A DNA stretch of 64,000 nucleotides from Citrobacter sp. FP75 (GCF_018342065.1 NZ_JAFDOE010000001.1:558001-622000); one strand, 5' to 3'; numbered from the stretch's first letter, positions 17,405 to 28,538 are shown. A program made the numbers and translations. The notes: generated from the letters alone by a model not told the origin.

Positions 17405-18532
17405 ATGCAGTGCGCACTTTATGACGCCAATCGCTGTCGCTCCTGTCAGTGGATTTCACAGCCTGTTGGCGATCAACTCCGTGCAAAAATAACCGATCTC
17501 CAGGATCTGCTTGCCGATTATTTGGTCGGGGAATGGTGCGCGCCAGTCGGTGGCCCGGAGAGCGCATTTCGTAATAAAGCCAAGATGGTTGTGAGCGGCA
17601 GCGTGGAGAAACCGCTGTTAGGTATGCTGCATCGTGACGGTACGCCTGAAGATTTGTGCGACTGCCCGCTTTATCCTGCCTCATTTGCGCCGGTGTTTGC
17701 TGCGCTAAAGCCCTTTATCGCCCGCGCCGGGCTGACGCCTTACAACGTGGCACGTAAGCGGGGCGAACTTAAATATGTCCTGTTAACGCAAAGCCAGTTT
17801 GATGGCGGTATGATGCTGCGTTTTGTTCTGCGTTCTGAGGCGAAGCTGGAGCAACTGCGTGCGGCGCTGCCGTGGTTGCAGGCGCAGTTACCGCAGCTCA
17901 AGGTGATTACGGTCAATATTCAGCCGGTGCATATGGCGATTATGGAAGGTGAGACAGAAATCTTCCTGACCGAGCAGCAGGCGCTGGCAGAACGTTTTAA
18001 CGATGTTCCGTTGTGGATCCGCCCACAGAGCTTCTTTCAGACCAACCCGGTGGTGGCGGGGCGCTTGTATGCCACGGCCCGAGATTGGGTGCGACAGCTT
18101 CCGGTCAACCACATGTGGGATCTGTTTTGTGGCGTCGGGGGCTTTGGTCTGCATTGTGCCACGCCGCAGATGAAACTGACGGGGATTGAAATCGCGCCAG
18201 AGGCGATCGCCTGTGCGAAACAGTCTGCGCAGGAGCTGGGGTTACAGAATCTGCATTTTCAGGCGCTGGACTCGACCCAGTTCGCGACGGCGCAGGGAGA
18301 AGTACCGGACCTGGTGCTGGTGAATCCGCCGCGCCGGGGGATTGGCAAACCGTTGTGTGATTATCTTTCCCGTATGGCGCCGCAGTTTATTGTCTACTCC
18401 AGCTGTAATGCGCAAAGCATGGCGAAAGATATTCACGAGCTGCCGGGATATCACATTGAGCGGGTCCAGCTTTTTGATATGTTCCCGCATACCGCACACT
18501 ATGAAGTGTTGACGCTGCTCAGCCGCCGATAA
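17405..18532 (+). CDS. rlmC: 23S rRNA m5U747 methyltransferase RlmC
   Basis: S-adenosylmethionine-dependent enzyme that makes 5-methyluridine at position 747 of 23S rRNA (formerly RumB). It is 375 residues, the E. coli length. The N-terminal iron-sulfur ligands are visible as C3, C11 and C14, with further cysteines in DLCDCPLYP. The SAM-binding motif is [14 protein letters not shown], and the catalytic cysteine motif is [10 protein letters not shown] near the C-terminus. In E. coli the arginine transporter genes (art) follow; here the next gene is serW, only 92 bp away. Confidence 0.97.
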   Translation: MQCALYDANRCRSCQWISQPVGDQLRAKITDLQDLLADYLVGEWCAPVGGPESAFRNKAKMVVSGSVEKPLLGMLHRDGTPEDLCDCPLYPASFAPVFAALKPFIARAGLTPYNVARKRGELKYVLLTQSQFDGGMMLRFVLRSEAKLEQLRAALPWLQAQLPQLKVITVNIQPVHMAIMEGETEIFLTEQQALAERFNDVPLWIRPQSFFQTNPVVAGRLYATARDWVRQLPVNHMWDLFCGVGGFGLHCATPQMKLTGIEIAPEAIACAKQSAQELGLQNLHFQALDSTQFATAQGEVPDLVLVNPPRRGIGKPLCDYLSRMAPQFIVYSSCNAQSMAKDIHELPGYHIERVQLFDMFPHTAHYEVLTLLSRR

Positions 18533-18583
18533 TCATTTAGCAGGATACGGTGCTTGCACTGCATCCTGCATAAATTACAGACG

Positions 18584-18611
18584 AAAAAAAAGCCCGTACT
18601 TGCGTACGAGC
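18584..18611 (-). terminator. serW terminator
   Basis: On the minus strand, stem GCTCGTAC / GTACGGGC (8 bp, one T-G pair) with a GCAA tetraloop, followed by eight T residues, 14 bp beyond the tRNA 3' end. A textbook Rho-independent terminator. Confidence 0.88.
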
Positions 18612-18624
18612 TCTTTCTCAAATG

Positions 18625-18712
18625 TGGCGGTGAGAGAGGGGTTCGAACCCTCGATACGTTGCCGTATACACACTTTCCAGGCGTGCTCCTTCAGCCTCTC
18701 GGACACCTCACC
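18625..18712 (-). tRNA. serW: tRNA-Ser, anticodon GGA
   Basis: 88-nt class II serine tRNA with a long variable arm. The anticodon GGA is at 18678-18676, reading UCC/UCU codons. The acceptor stem GGTGAGG pairs with TCTCACC (last pair G-T), the T arm is GAGGG-TTCGAAC-CCCTC, and CCA is encoded. Position next to infA matches E. coli serW. serW is a known integration target for mobile elements, but no att-like duplicate of its 3' end is seen nearby. Confidence 0.97.
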
Positions 18713-18755
18713 GTATTGTATTGCTGCCTGACCGCTTGGGGGGCAACGGGGCGCT

Positions 18756-18784
18756 ACTATAGGGAGTTGCGCTAAAACGGTCAA
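18756..18784 (-). promoter_or_regulatory. serW promoter
   Basis: On the minus strand, -35 TTGACC and -10 TATAGT separated by exactly 17 bp, followed by a GC-rich discriminator (AGCGCCCC), the pattern of stringently controlled stable-RNA promoters. It lies about 44 bp upstream of the tRNA. Confidence 0.8.
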
Positions 18785-18860
18785 GCAGAATTTACGTCTT
18801 CACTGTCGTTTGGTTAAGCATTAGACATATTCAGCGCCCGAACAGGCACGGTGAATATGA

Positions 18861-19538
18861 TTAGCGCTGAGAATCCAGTTTTTCACCGTTGGTCACGACC
18901 TCCTGAGCCTTGCTGTAGCTTTCGATCAGCAGCTGATAGGCCGGGAAGACTTTGGTGTACACGTCCGCCCATTCAGCGGCATCTTCCCGGTTCCAGGTCC
19001 GCTGTATTTCGGACGCGACGGCTGCAGTATCCATTGGCACAACGCCTGCCTGCACTACACGTGCCAGCGTGATTTCCTGCGCCATCTTGCTGTAAGTGCC
19101 GGAAGCGTCAATGACGGCAAACACTTTATATCCTTCCGCCACCGCGCTGATGGCCGGGAAAGCCATGCAGACGCTGGTGATCGTGCCGGCAATAATCAGC
19201 GTTTTACGACCGGTTGCTTTGACTGCTTTAACAAAATCTTCGTTATCCCAGGCGTTGATCTCGCCTTTGCGCGCCACGTACTGGGCATGGGGCGCATTGG
19301 CGTGGATTTCCGGGATCAACGGGCCGTTGGGTCCCTGAGGAACGGAGGCGGTGGTGATCACCGGCATCTTCGCCAGAGTAGCTATTTTTGCCAGCGCGGC
19401 GGCGCGAGCTCGCAGCTCGGGCATCGGCATATCACCGACGGTCTGAAAAAGTCCGCTCTGGTGATCGATAAGCAGCATCACCGCATCATCTACGTTGATA
19501 ACCGGGCGTGAACCATTAAAATTTGCAGGACTGGACAT
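18861..19538 (-). CDS. Isochorismatase-family hydrolase, YcaC-like
   Basis: Cysteine hydrolase of 225 residues. The family triad is recognisable as Asp25 (LLIDHQ), Lys91 ([10 protein letters not shown]) and Cys124 (TSVCMAFPA), so an active amidohydrolase-type enzyme is expected; the substrate is unknown. The segment [17 protein letters not shown] is shared with E. coli YcaC. Here the gene sits between serW and infA, downstream of a pirin gene by 16 bp. The ATG at 19538 was chosen because AAGGAG lies 6 bp upstream; a longer frame would overlap the pirin gene. An imperfect hairpin (CATATTCA/TGAATATG) follows the stop. Confidence 0.85.
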   Translation of the reverse strand: MSSPANFNGSRPVINVDDAVMLLIDHQSGLFQTVGDMPMPELRARAAALAKIATLAKMPVITTASVPQGPNGPLIPEIHANAPHAQYVARKGEINAWDNEDFVKAVKATGRKTLIIAGTITSVCMAFPAISAVAEGYKVFAVIDASGTYSKMAQEITLARVVQAGVVPMDTAAVASEIQRTWNREDAAEWADVYTKVFPAYQLLIESYSKAQEVVTNGEKLDSQR

Positions 19539-19554
19539 CGTATTCTCCTTCGCT

Positions 19555-20415
19555 TCAGATTTGGCCAAAACGGCCGGAGTTGAAATCGCGTACGGCTTCG
19601 GCGATTTCTTGTTTTGTGTTCATCACAAACGGACCGTAACCAACAATAGGCTCATTTAACGGTTCGCCGGACAGCAGCAGCACGCTGGCATCGCTACTGG
19701 CCTCAATATGTAGGTCTTTACCCTGCTGGCTTAATACCACCAGTTGCGCCTCACTCACCGGCGTGCTGCCGTTGACGGTAATATTGCCTTTCAGAACCAC
19801 CAGCGCTGTGCTCCATCCTTCCGGCTGGGACAGCGTGACCGGATGATTGCTTTGCAGGCGCATATCCCACACATTCAACGGTGAGAAGGTATGCGCGGGA
19901 CCTTTCGTGTCCTGATAGCGACCCGCAATTACGCGGACGGTGCCTGCGTCATCTGGCAGGGCGACGGTAGGGATAACGTCGCTGCTGATGCCCTGATAGC
20001 CCGGCACGGTCATTTTGTCTTTGGCTGGCAGGTTGACCCACAGCTGGACCATTTCCAGCTCGCCACCCTTACGGGTAAACTCCGGCGAATGAAATTCTTC
20101 GTGTAAGATCCCGGCCCCTGCCGTCATCCATTGCACGTCGCCCGGACCGATAATGCCGCCGCGCCCGGTTGAATCACGATGCTCAACCTCACCGCTGTAA
20201 ACAATGGTCACCGTTTCAAAACCACGGTGCGGGTGCTCACCCACACCACGCTTTTCGTTACCCGGTGTGAAAGTATGCGGGCCGGCGTAATCCAGCAGCA
20301 GGAACGGGCTTAGCTGCTCAGCATGAGACTGGTAAGAGAACATCGAGCGAACCGGAAATCCATCGCCCACCCAGTGCGGGCGAGGTGCAGTGTAGACGCC
20401 TGTTACGTGTTTCAT
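19555..20415 (-). CDS. Pirin family protein
   Basis: Bicupin protein of 286 residues. The pirin metal site is complete: His61 and His63 (HPHRGFETV), His105 and Glu107 (ILHEEFH). Bacterial pirins such as YhhW act as quercetin 2,3-dioxygenases in vitro, and others modulate metabolic enzymes; which applies here is unknown. It is the first gene of a probable two-gene operon with the downstream YcaC-like hydrolase and is divergent from a LysR regulator. The ATG at 20415 follows GAGGAGACAC. I do not recall a pirin at this site in E. coli. Confidence 0.85.
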   Translation of the reverse strand: MKHVTGVYTAPRPHWVGDGFPVRSMFSYQSHAEQLSPFLLLDYAGPHTFTPGNEKRGVGEHPHRGFETVTIVYSGEVEHRDSTGRGGIIGPGDVQWMTAGAGILHEEFHSPEFTRKGGELEMVQLWVNLPAKDKMTVPGYQGISSDVIPTVALPDDAGTVRVIAGRYQDTKGPAHTFSPLNVWDMRLQSNHPVTLSQPEGWSTALVVLKGNITVNGSTPVSEAQLVVLSQQGKDLHIEASSDASVLLLSGEPLNEPIVGYGPFVMNTKQEIAEAVRDFNSGRFGQI

Positions 20416-20445
20416 ATGTGTCTCCTCAGTGGCGTTATCTTGATG

Positions 20446-20463
20446 TGAATAAGCTTATATTCA
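20446..20463. promoter_or_regulatory. Candidate LysR operator between pirin and lysR-type genes
   Basis: Perfect dyad TGAATA-AGCTTA-TATTCA (6-bp arms) within the 108-bp gap between divergent genes, 30 bp upstream of the pirin start. LysR-type regulators commonly bind such sites next to the divergent gene they control. The assignment is by position. Confidence 0.45.
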
Positions 20464-20523
20464 TGACAGCAAGCTGGGTAGTGGCTAAAATAACCCTCAC
20501 CGTCTCATTAATAGGACAATAAG

Positions 20524-21435
20524 ATGACGAAGCTGGATCTCAATGATTTCGCATGGTTTGTGCATGTTGTCGAAGAGGGAGGATTCGCGGCGGCAGGTCG
20601 TGCGCTTGATGTACCGAAATCAAAACTCAGCCGGCGCATTGCGCAACTCGAAGAGAGACTGGGGGTGCGTTTGATTCAGCGAACTACCCGACAGTTTAAT
20701 GTCACGGAAGTCGGGCAGACCTTTTATGAACATTGCAAGGCGATGCTGGTTGAGGCGCAGGCGGCTCAGGATGCCATTGCCGCGTTGCAGGTTGAGCCTC
20801 GTGGCATAGTGAAGTTGACGTGCCCGGTGACCTTGTTGCATGCCCATATTGGGCCCATGCTGGCGAGGTTTATGGCGCGTTATCCGGATGTGACAGTGCA
20901 GCTTGAGGCCACGAATCGCCGCGTTGATGTTGTTGGGGAAGGTCTGGATGTGGCCATTCGCGTCCGGCCACGTCCTCTTGAAGACAGTGATTTGGTTATG
21001 CGGGTACTTGCTGACAGGGGGCACCGGCTGTATGCCAGTCCGCGATTGGTTGAGCAGATGGGAGCATTGCACGCACCGGCAGAGTTGACCCGCTGGCCTG
21101 GGCTGAGCCTGGCCTCCGGTAAACATGTTCATCGCTGGGAGTTGTTTGGCCCGCAGGGTGCGCGTGCGGAAGTGCATTTTACGCCGCGGATGATCACAAC
21201 TGATATGCTGGCGTTACGCGAGGCGGCGGTTGCCGGCGTAGGTGTTGTGCAACTCCCGCAGTTAATGGTCAAGGATCAATTAGCGGTGGGGGAGTTGGTG
21301 GCGTTGCTCGACGGGTGGGAGCCCAGGCGGGAGATTATTCACGCGGTCTTTCCATCGCGCAGAGGGTTATTGCCATCGGTGCGTGCATTAGTGGATTTTC
21401 TGACGGAAGAATATGCGCGCATGATCGAGGATTAA
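20524..21435 (+). CDS. LysR-family transcriptional regulator
   Basis: Regulator of 303 residues. The N-terminal winged helix-turn-helix (about residues 5-64) includes GGFAAAGRALDVPKSKLSRRI, and the substrate-binding domain (about 90-295) begins VKLTCPVTLLHAHIGP. It belongs to the large LysR branch often found next to pirin or quinone-related genes. It is divergent from the pirin-hydrolase pair and probably controls it in response to an unknown small molecule. It shares a bidirectional terminator with infA. Confidence 0.87.
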   Translation: MTKLDLNDFAWFVHVVEEGGFAAAGRALDVPKSKLSRRIAQLEERLGVRLIQRTTRQFNVTEVGQTFYEHCKAMLVEAQAAQDAIAALQVEPRGIVKLTCPVTLLHAHIGPMLARFMARYPDVTVQLEATNRRVDVVGEGLDVAIRVRPRPLEDSDLVMRVLADRGHRLYASPRLVEQMGALHAPAELTRWPGLSLASGKHVHRWELFGPQGARAEVHFTPRMITTDMLALREAAVAGVGVVQLPQLMVKDQLAVGELVALLDGWEPRREIIHAVFPSRRGLLPSVRALVDFLTEEYARMIED

Positions 21436-21454
21436 ATCCTCAAATTGGGTCCAC

Positions 21455-21482
21455 AAAAAAGGCCGGATATACCGACCTTTTA
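21455..21482. terminator. Bidirectional terminator between the LysR gene and infA
   Basis: Stem AAAAGGYCGG-type: GGCCGG / CCGACC with one G-T pair and A/T flanks on both sides (A6 and T4), loop ATATA, between convergent genes. Confidence 0.75.
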
Positions 21483-21513
21483 TTATCTGGACGCCGGTCT
21501 GGCGTGAAAACAA

Positions 21514-21732
<219 letters not shown>

Positions 21733-21774
21733 CTAATCCTCTGGGGTATCACTACCGTAATTTGAACCGGCAAG

Positions 21775-21803
21775 ATAATGCCGAAGTTCTTTTAATAAGT
21801 AAA
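21775..21803 (-). promoter_or_regulatory. Probable infA promoter
   Basis: On the minus strand, -35 TTTACT and -10 CATTAT with a 17-bp spacer, about 43 bp upstream of the infA start. Both elements are moderate matches to the sigma-70 consensus. Confidence 0.4.
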
Positions 21804-22017
21804 GATTTGTGCGTTTAAAACACAGCAAATCAGGTTTGGCGCATTACTCTATCCACACACGGCAAAGCCGCACTTAAAGCGCAACGTGTAAGGGAACGAT
21901 GAGATAAACGATAGGCGTTGCCTGACGCGAACTGTTCCTTAACGGCGGCGGGGTAATGGGCTAAACCAACTCTGCGGCACAATTATAACACCCCGACAAA
22001 AAATGTGCCGAAAACAT

Positions 22018-22722
22018 TCACTCCTGAGGTAAAAATAACGTCCGGGGTACCCAAAAATGGCTGGGTAACCGCTGTTGGCGCAGTCTGCTTACGTGTTCAA
22101 GGTACTCCCGACGAGGGGTTTCGATGGCGCCCAGCGACGCTGTATGGCTATTTAATACCTGACAGTCAATTAATTTTCCGCCCTGACGGCTAAATTCAGT
22201 GCAAAAAACAAGCAGTGCGGTTTTGGAGGCATTTTCCTGACGACTGAACATCGATTCACCGCAGAATAGCGTCCCTTGCGAAACGCCGTACATGCCGCCG
22301 ACTAATTCATTTTGCTGCCATACCTCAATAGAATGCGCGTGCCCCAGTTCATGCAGCCGGTGGTAAGCGTCCACAATATCACGCGTTATCCAGGTCCCTT
22401 CTTCCCGGTCATTGGCGCAGCCTTCAATAACCTGACCAAATGCGTAATTGAGCGTGACGCGATAGGGTGAGTGTTTATGAAAGCGCTTCATGCTGCGGCT
22501 AAGGTGAAATTTCTCAGGCCATAAAATGGCGCGTGGATCGGGCGACCACCAGAGAATGGGGTCGCCGGGAGAAAACCACGGGAAAATGCCGCGCTGGTAC
22601 GCCATCAGCAGGCGGGCAGGGCTGAGATCGCCGCCAAGCGCCAGCAAACCGTTAGGTTCGCGTAAAGCGCCTTCCGGTGACGGGAAGGCGATAGAATTGC
22701 GGGAAAGTTGCACCAGGCGCAT
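22018..22722 (-). CDS. aat: Leucyl/phenylalanyl-tRNA-protein transferase
   Basis: Cytoplasmic enzyme that transfers Leu or Phe from tRNA to proteins with N-terminal Arg or Lys, marking them for ClpAP degradation (N-end rule). The 234-residue length and sequence match E. coli Aat, including [21 protein letters not shown] and the FCGESMFS motif of the active site. Its partners ClpA and ClpS are normally encoded just beyond serW; they are not in this window. It lies 44 bp after cydC on the same strand. Confidence 0.97.
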   Translation of the reverse strand: MRLVQLSRNSIAFPSPEGALREPNGLLALGGDLSPARLLMAYQRGIFPWFSPGDPILWWSPDPRAILWPEKFHLSRSMKRFHKHSPYRVTLNYAFGQVIEGCANDREEGTWITRDIVDAYHRLHELGHAHSIEVWQQNELVGGMYGVSQGTLFCGESMFSRQENASKTALLVFCTEFSRQGGKLIDCQVLNSHTASLGAIETPRREYLEHVSRLRQQRLPSHFWVPRTLFLPQE

Positions 22723-22766
22723 GACAGCGAAACTCCACTACGCGAGTTGGATCGTTCAATAATAGC

Positions 22767-24488
22767 TTACAGACGTTGCTTAAACTGGTAATAACGCCCC
22801 TGCCTGGCTAACAGATCTGCGTGATTACCTTGCTCAATAATTTGTCCGTTGTCCATCACTATTATTTGATTAAAACGCGACAGTCCGCGCAGGCGATGTG
22901 TCACCATCAATACGGTTTTATCTCGCATGACATCGCTAATTAATTCAAGCATTTGGCTTTCTGTTGTCGCGTCCAGCCCTTCGGTGGGTTCATCCAGCAG
23001 CATCAGCGGGGCGTCGTGTAGCAATGCACGAGCGATAGCCAGACGGCGGAGCTCGCCGCCGGAGAGTTGACGACCACCTTCACCTAACCAGGCGTTGAGT
23101 CCATCATCTTCCAGCAGTTTTTCCAGGCCAACGCGGCACAGCATCGCGGATAACACTTCATCGCTGGCCAGCGGTGCGGCCAGCAGCAGGTTGTCGCGCA
23201 ATGTCGCACTAAACAGGTGTACACGCTGCGGCACGACGCTGATGCTTTGACGCAGACTTGATTCACTCAGAGATGAAATCGGGCGATCGTTGAACAAGAT
23301 TTCACCGCGCTGTGGGTTCCAGGCACGCGTCAGTAATTGCAGCAGCGTAGACTTGCCGCAGCCAGTGCGGCCGAGAATCGCAATATGCTCGCCAGGCTTA
23401 GCCTGCAGGGAAAGGGTCTCCAGCGCATTTTGCGCTTGTCCCGGGTAGCTGAAACAAACGTCACGCAGTGTGAGGGTTATCTGCTCAGAAACCGTAGACC
23501 CGCCGTCAGGGAAGGTGACTTCCGGCTGCTGTTCCGTCAGTTCTGTGATGCGCAGGGCAGAGGCTATTACCTGACCGAGATGCTGAAATGCGCCCGTAAC
23601 CGGAGCCAGAGCTTCAAAAGCGGCCAGTGCGCAGAACACAAACAGCGCGATCAGCGCACCTGGCTGGGTGTTGCCGCCCACGCCGCCTGAGGCCATCCAG
23701 AGCATCATGATGACGGCCAGCGCACCAATGAGCAGCATTAAAGCCTGGGACAGCGCCGTTAATTCTGACTGGCGGCGCTGCGCTTCGTGCCACTGCAACT
23801 CCGTGGCTTCCATTTGTGCGCGATAGCGAACGCTTGCGCCAAAAATGGTCAGTTCGGCCTGACCCTGCAGCCAGGAGGTCAGCTGTTGGCGATATTGCCC
23901 GCGCAGGTGCGTCAGGTTTTGCCCAGTGCGTTTTCCGGCCTGATAAAAGAGCGGGGGCAAAATAAACAAGGTCAGCAGCATAATGCCGCCAAGACTAACG
24001 GCTAGCGTGAGATCGAGAACGCTCAGTCCCAGCGTCACCACCACAATCACGACAAATGCCCCAACCAGCGGAGAGATGACGCGCAGATAGAGGTGATCAA
24101 GCGTATCGACATCAGCCACGACGCGGTTAAGCAGTTCGCCCTGACCATAACGGGCCAGACCCGCCGGAGAGAGCGGCAGCAGTTTACTAAACGTATAAAT
24201 ACGCAGATGTTGTAGCACGCGGAATGTCGCGTCGTGACTGACCAGTCGCTCGAAATAACGACCTGCAGTACGGGTGATCGCTGCACCGCGCACGCCTGCC
24301 GCGGGGAGCATATAGTTAAAACTGTAAATCCCGGTCACGCCAACCACCGCAGAAGCGGAGAGGAACCAGCCGGAAAGCGTCAGCAAACCAATACTTGCTA
24401 ACAATGTGATGATTGCCAGAATTATTCCCAGCGTTAACATCCACTTATGACGTTTATACAGCGTCAGATAAGGTAGCAAAGCGCGCAT
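22767..24488 (-). CDS. cydC: CydC, subunit of the cytochrome bd-assembly ABC exporter
   Basis: Half-transporter of the heterodimeric CydDC exporter, which moves glutathione/cysteine (and is linked to haem) to the periplasm and is needed for cytochrome bd assembly. It has 573 residues: six membrane helices, then an ATPase domain with Walker A GRTGCGKST, signature LSGGE and Walker B LMLLDEPTEGLD. Its ATG directly abuts the cydD stop codon (TAAATG), so translation is coupled. Confidence 0.97.
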   Translation of the reverse strand: MRALLPYLTLYKRHKWMLTLGIILAIITLLASIGLLTLSGWFLSASAVVGVTGIYSFNYMLPAAGVRGAAITRTAGRYFERLVSHDATFRVLQHLRIYTFSKLLPLSPAGLARYGQGELLNRVVADVDTLDHLYLRVISPLVGAFVVIVVVTLGLSVLDLTLAVSLGGIMLLTLFILPPLFYQAGKRTGQNLTHLRGQYRQQLTSWLQGQAELTIFGASVRYRAQMEATELQWHEAQRRQSELTALSQALMLLIGALAVIMMLWMASGGVGGNTQPGALIALFVFCALAAFEALAPVTGAFQHLGQVIASALRITELTEQQPEVTFPDGGSTVSEQITLTLRDVCFSYPGQAQNALETLSLQAKPGEHIAILGRTGCGKSTLLQLLTRAWNPQRGEILFNDRPISSLSESSLRQSISVVPQRVHLFSATLRDNLLLAAPLASDEVLSAMLCRVGLEKLLEDDGLNAWLGEGGRQLSGGELRRLAIARALLHDAPLMLLDEPTEGLDATTESQMLELISDVMRDKTVLMVTHRLRGLSRFNQIIVMDNGQIIEQGNHADLLARQGRYYQFKQRL

Positions 24489-26255
24489 TTAGATGTCCTC
24501 CTGACGGTGAGCCAGCAGTGTTGCAAAAGCCCCGTTGGCAGCACTCAGTTGAGCATAAGTGCCTTGCTCGACGATCTGTCCGTCCTGCATGACCCAGATG
24601 GCATCCCATTCGGCAAGGTCTTCAAGCTGGTGTGTGACCATCAGCGTGGTCTGGCGGCGTGATGCCGTGTTCAATGCCTGCATTACGCGCTGCTCACTGT
24701 GAGCGTCGAGGCTGGCGGCGGGCTCGTCCAGCAGCAATAGCTGACACGGATTGAGCAAGGCGCGGGCCACGGCAACGCGCTGAGCTTGCCCGACGGAAAG
24801 CCGAGCGGCCTGATCGCCGACCGGCGTATCCAGGCCTTGTGGCAGCAGCGGTAAAAACTCGCTGACCCAGGCGCTGTCGAGTGCGGCCTGAAGCTGTTCT
24901 TCGCTGGCATCAGGACGCGCCAGCAGCACATTATCGCGTAGTGTGGCGGCAGGAAGCTGCGGGTTTTGTCCGACCCATGACAGCTGTTTGCGCCAGGAAT
25001 CAGGCGCCAGATCGCGCAGTTCAAAGCCGTTAATCCGTAATGATCCCTGATACGAGAGAAAACCGGACAGGACATTCAGCAGCGAACTCTTACCAGAACC
25101 ACTTCGTCCAACCAGCACCGCGCGCTGACCTGCTGACAGCGAGAAGTTGAGCGGACCTGCAAGAATTTTACCTTCCGGAGAAGTGATAACCAGATCTTCT
25201 GCGGTAATCGAAACCGGCTCTTTTACTGCCAGCTCAATGTCGCCGCGCTCAGGGTGCGCCAGCGGTGTTTCCATGAACGTTTTCAGGCTGTCTGCGGCCC
25301 CGACAGCCTGGGCTTTGGCATGATAAAACGTGCCCAGATCGCGCAAAGGCTGGAAAAACTCAGGTGCAAGAATCAGCGCCAGGAATCCAGAAGCTAAGGT
25401 GACGCCGACGCCATAGTGGCCGAAATTGAGTTCGCCGAGATACGAGAAGCCAAAGTAAACCGCCACCAGCGCGATGGACAGCGAGGTGAAAAACTCCAGC
25501 ACGCCGGAGGAGAGGAACGCGAGACGCAGGACTTCCATGGTGCGCTGGCGAAAATCTTGCGATGCTGCGCGAATACTTTCTGTTTCAGCTTCGCCGCGAC
25601 CAAATATTCTTAACGTTTCCATGCCGCGCAAGCGATCGAGGAAATGGCCGCTGAGTCTGGCCAGCGCCTGAAAGTTACGCCGGTTAGCATCGGCAGCGCC
25701 CATGCCGACCATCGCCATAAACAATGGGATCAGCGGCGCGGTGCCCAGCAGAATAAGGGCGGCTATCCAGTTTGATGGGAAAATGGCTGCCACAATCAAA
25801 ATCGGTACGCATACGGCAAGCGCCATTTGCGGCAGATAACGCGCGTAGTAATCATGCATATCGTCTATCTGCTCGAGCACCAGCGTGGCCCAGCTTCCGG
25901 CGGGCCTGCCCTGGATCCACGCGGGGCCTGCCTGTTGCAGGCGGTCCAGAACCTGACGACGAATTTCAAAACGAATGTGCTGCCCCGCGTGAAAACCGAC
26001 CCGCTCACGTAGCCAGACAACCCACGCACGCAGGATGAAAATCAGCACTAACACGATGAAAGGGAGCAGAAGGGCTTCGCGAGGAATATTATCCATGATC
26101 ATATGATCAAGAATGCGAGCCAGAAGCCAGGCCTGAGCGACAATTAACAGGCCGCTGACGAAGCCTAACAGGCGTGAAATATTCAGCCAACGTTGGGAAA
26201 TGACGCTTTGCTGTTTTAACCAGCGGGTTAGCTCTTTTTGACGGGTTTTATTCAT
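24489..26255 (-). CDS. cydD: CydD, subunit of the cytochrome bd-assembly ABC exporter
   Basis: Partner half-transporter of CydC, 588 residues: six membrane helices and an ATPase domain with Walker [10 protein letters not shown], Walker B LLLLDEPAASLD and the H-loop VTHQLEDL. The ABC signature is LSVGQ rather than LSGGQ; E. coli CydD has the same variant. The ATG at 26255 gives the family N-terminus MNKTRQKELTRW; an in-frame ATG 20 codons upstream adds non-family sequence. It is the first gene of cydDC. Confidence 0.96.
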   Translation of the reverse strand: MNKTRQKELTRWLKQQSVISQRWLNISRLLGFVSGLLIVAQAWLLARILDHMIMDNIPREALLLPFIVLVLIFILRAWVVWLRERVGFHAGQHIRFEIRRQVLDRLQQAGPAWIQGRPAGSWATLVLEQIDDMHDYYARYLPQMALAVCVPILIVAAIFPSNWIAALILLGTAPLIPLFMAMVGMGAADANRRNFQALARLSGHFLDRLRGMETLRIFGRGEAETESIRAASQDFRQRTMEVLRLAFLSSGVLEFFTSLSIALVAVYFGFSYLGELNFGHYGVGVTLASGFLALILAPEFFQPLRDLGTFYHAKAQAVGAADSLKTFMETPLAHPERGDIELAVKEPVSITAEDLVITSPEGKILAGPLNFSLSAGQRAVLVGRSGSGKSSLLNVLSGFLSYQGSLRINGFELRDLAPDSWRKQLSWVGQNPQLPAATLRDNVLLARPDASEEQLQAALDSAWVSEFLPLLPQGLDTPVGDQAARLSVGQAQRVAVARALLNPCQLLLLDEPAASLDAHSEQRVMQALNTASRRQTTLMVTHQLEDLAEWDAIWVMQDGQIVEQGTYAQLSAANGAFATLLAHRQEDI

Positions 26256-26314
26256 TGCTCGCTTAGCAGGTGAGTTATTGGAATTTTTGGGCAGGGCAAT
26301 GTTACAACGGGGCA

Positions 26315-26345
26315 AAAATAAAGGCGACTTATAGTCGCCTTTTTT
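26315..26345. terminator. trxB terminator
   Basis: Perfect 7-bp stem GGCGACT / AGTCGCC with a 3-nt loop. A/T-rich runs on both sides mean it can work in both directions; on the minus strand it ends trxB before cydDC. Confidence 0.8.
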
Positions 26346-26369
26346 ACTTTTGTTACTGTTTTGTAAAAC

Positions 26370-27909
<1,540 letters not shown>

Positions 27910-28404
27910 ATGGTAGATAGTAAGAAGCGCCCTGGCAAAGATCTCGACCGTATTGATCGTAACATTCTTAATGAGCTGCAAAAGGATGGGCGTATTTCTA
28001 ACGTCGAGCTTTCTAAACGAGTGGGACTTTCACCAACGCCCTGCCTTGAGCGTGTGCGTCGGTTGGAAAGACAGGGTTTTATTCAGGGCTATACGGCGCT
28101 GTTAAACCCGCATTATCTGGATGCATCACTTCTGGTTTTTGTTGAGATTACTCTGAATCGTGGCGCCCCGGATGTGTTTGAGCAATTCAACACTGCAGTG
28201 CAAAAACTTGAAGAAATTCAAGAGTGTCATTTGGTTTCCGGTGATTTCGACTACCTGCTGAAAACACGCGTACCGGATATGTCAGCATACCGTAAGCTCT
28301 TAGGGGAAACCCTGCTGCGTCTGCCTGGCGTGAATGACACACGTACTTACGTGGTAATGGAAGAAGTCAAACAGAGCAATCGTCTGGTAATTAAGACGCG
28401 CTAA
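27910..28404 (+). CDS. lrp: Leucine-responsive regulatory protein Lrp
   Basis: Global regulator that controls amino-acid metabolism, transport and fimbriae; it forms octamers and hexadecamers and wraps DNA. The 164-residue protein appears identical to E. coli Lrp: N-terminal helix-turn-helix (including ISNVELSKRVGLSPTPCLERV) and a C-terminal RAM ligand-sensing domain. It is followed by a terminator and then ftsK on the same strand. Confidence 0.99.
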   Translation: MVDSKKRPGKDLDRIDRNILNELQKDGRISNVELSKRVGLSPTPCLERVRRLERQGFIQGYTALLNPHYLDASLLVFVEITLNRGAPDVFEQFNTAVQKLEEIQECHLVSGDFDYLLKTRVPDMSAYRKLLGETLLRLPGVNDTRTYVVMEEVKQSNRLVIKTR

Positions 28405-28444
28405 CACGGAACAGGTGCAAAATCGACGTAGTTTGATTACACTC

Positions 28445-28460
28445 CTGTTAATCCATACAG
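28445..28460. promoter_or_regulatory. LexA box upstream of ftsK
   Basis: CTGT-TAATCCAT-ACAG matches the LexA consensus CTGT-N8-ACAG exactly. It lies 79 bp before ftsK, which is SOS-inducible in E. coli (dinH). Confidence 0.88.
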
Positions 28461-28497
28461 CAACAGTGCCGGGGCAACCCGGTGCTGTTGTCCGTTT
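28461..28497 (+). terminator. lrp terminator
   Basis: Imperfect stem CAACAGTGCCGG / CCGGTGCTGTTG followed by TCCGTTTT, 57 bp after the lrp stop and just after the LexA box. Confidence 0.65.
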
Positions 28498-28538
28498 TAG
28501 CATCGGGCAGGAAAAGCCTGAAACCTGGAGAGCCGTTT

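Noticed and set aside
18540-18569. GCAGGAT...ATCCTGC hairpin between rlmC and serW as an attachment-site scar
   Set aside because: It has no similarity to the serW 3' end, so it is not an att duplicate; it is more likely a weak rlmC 3' hairpin.
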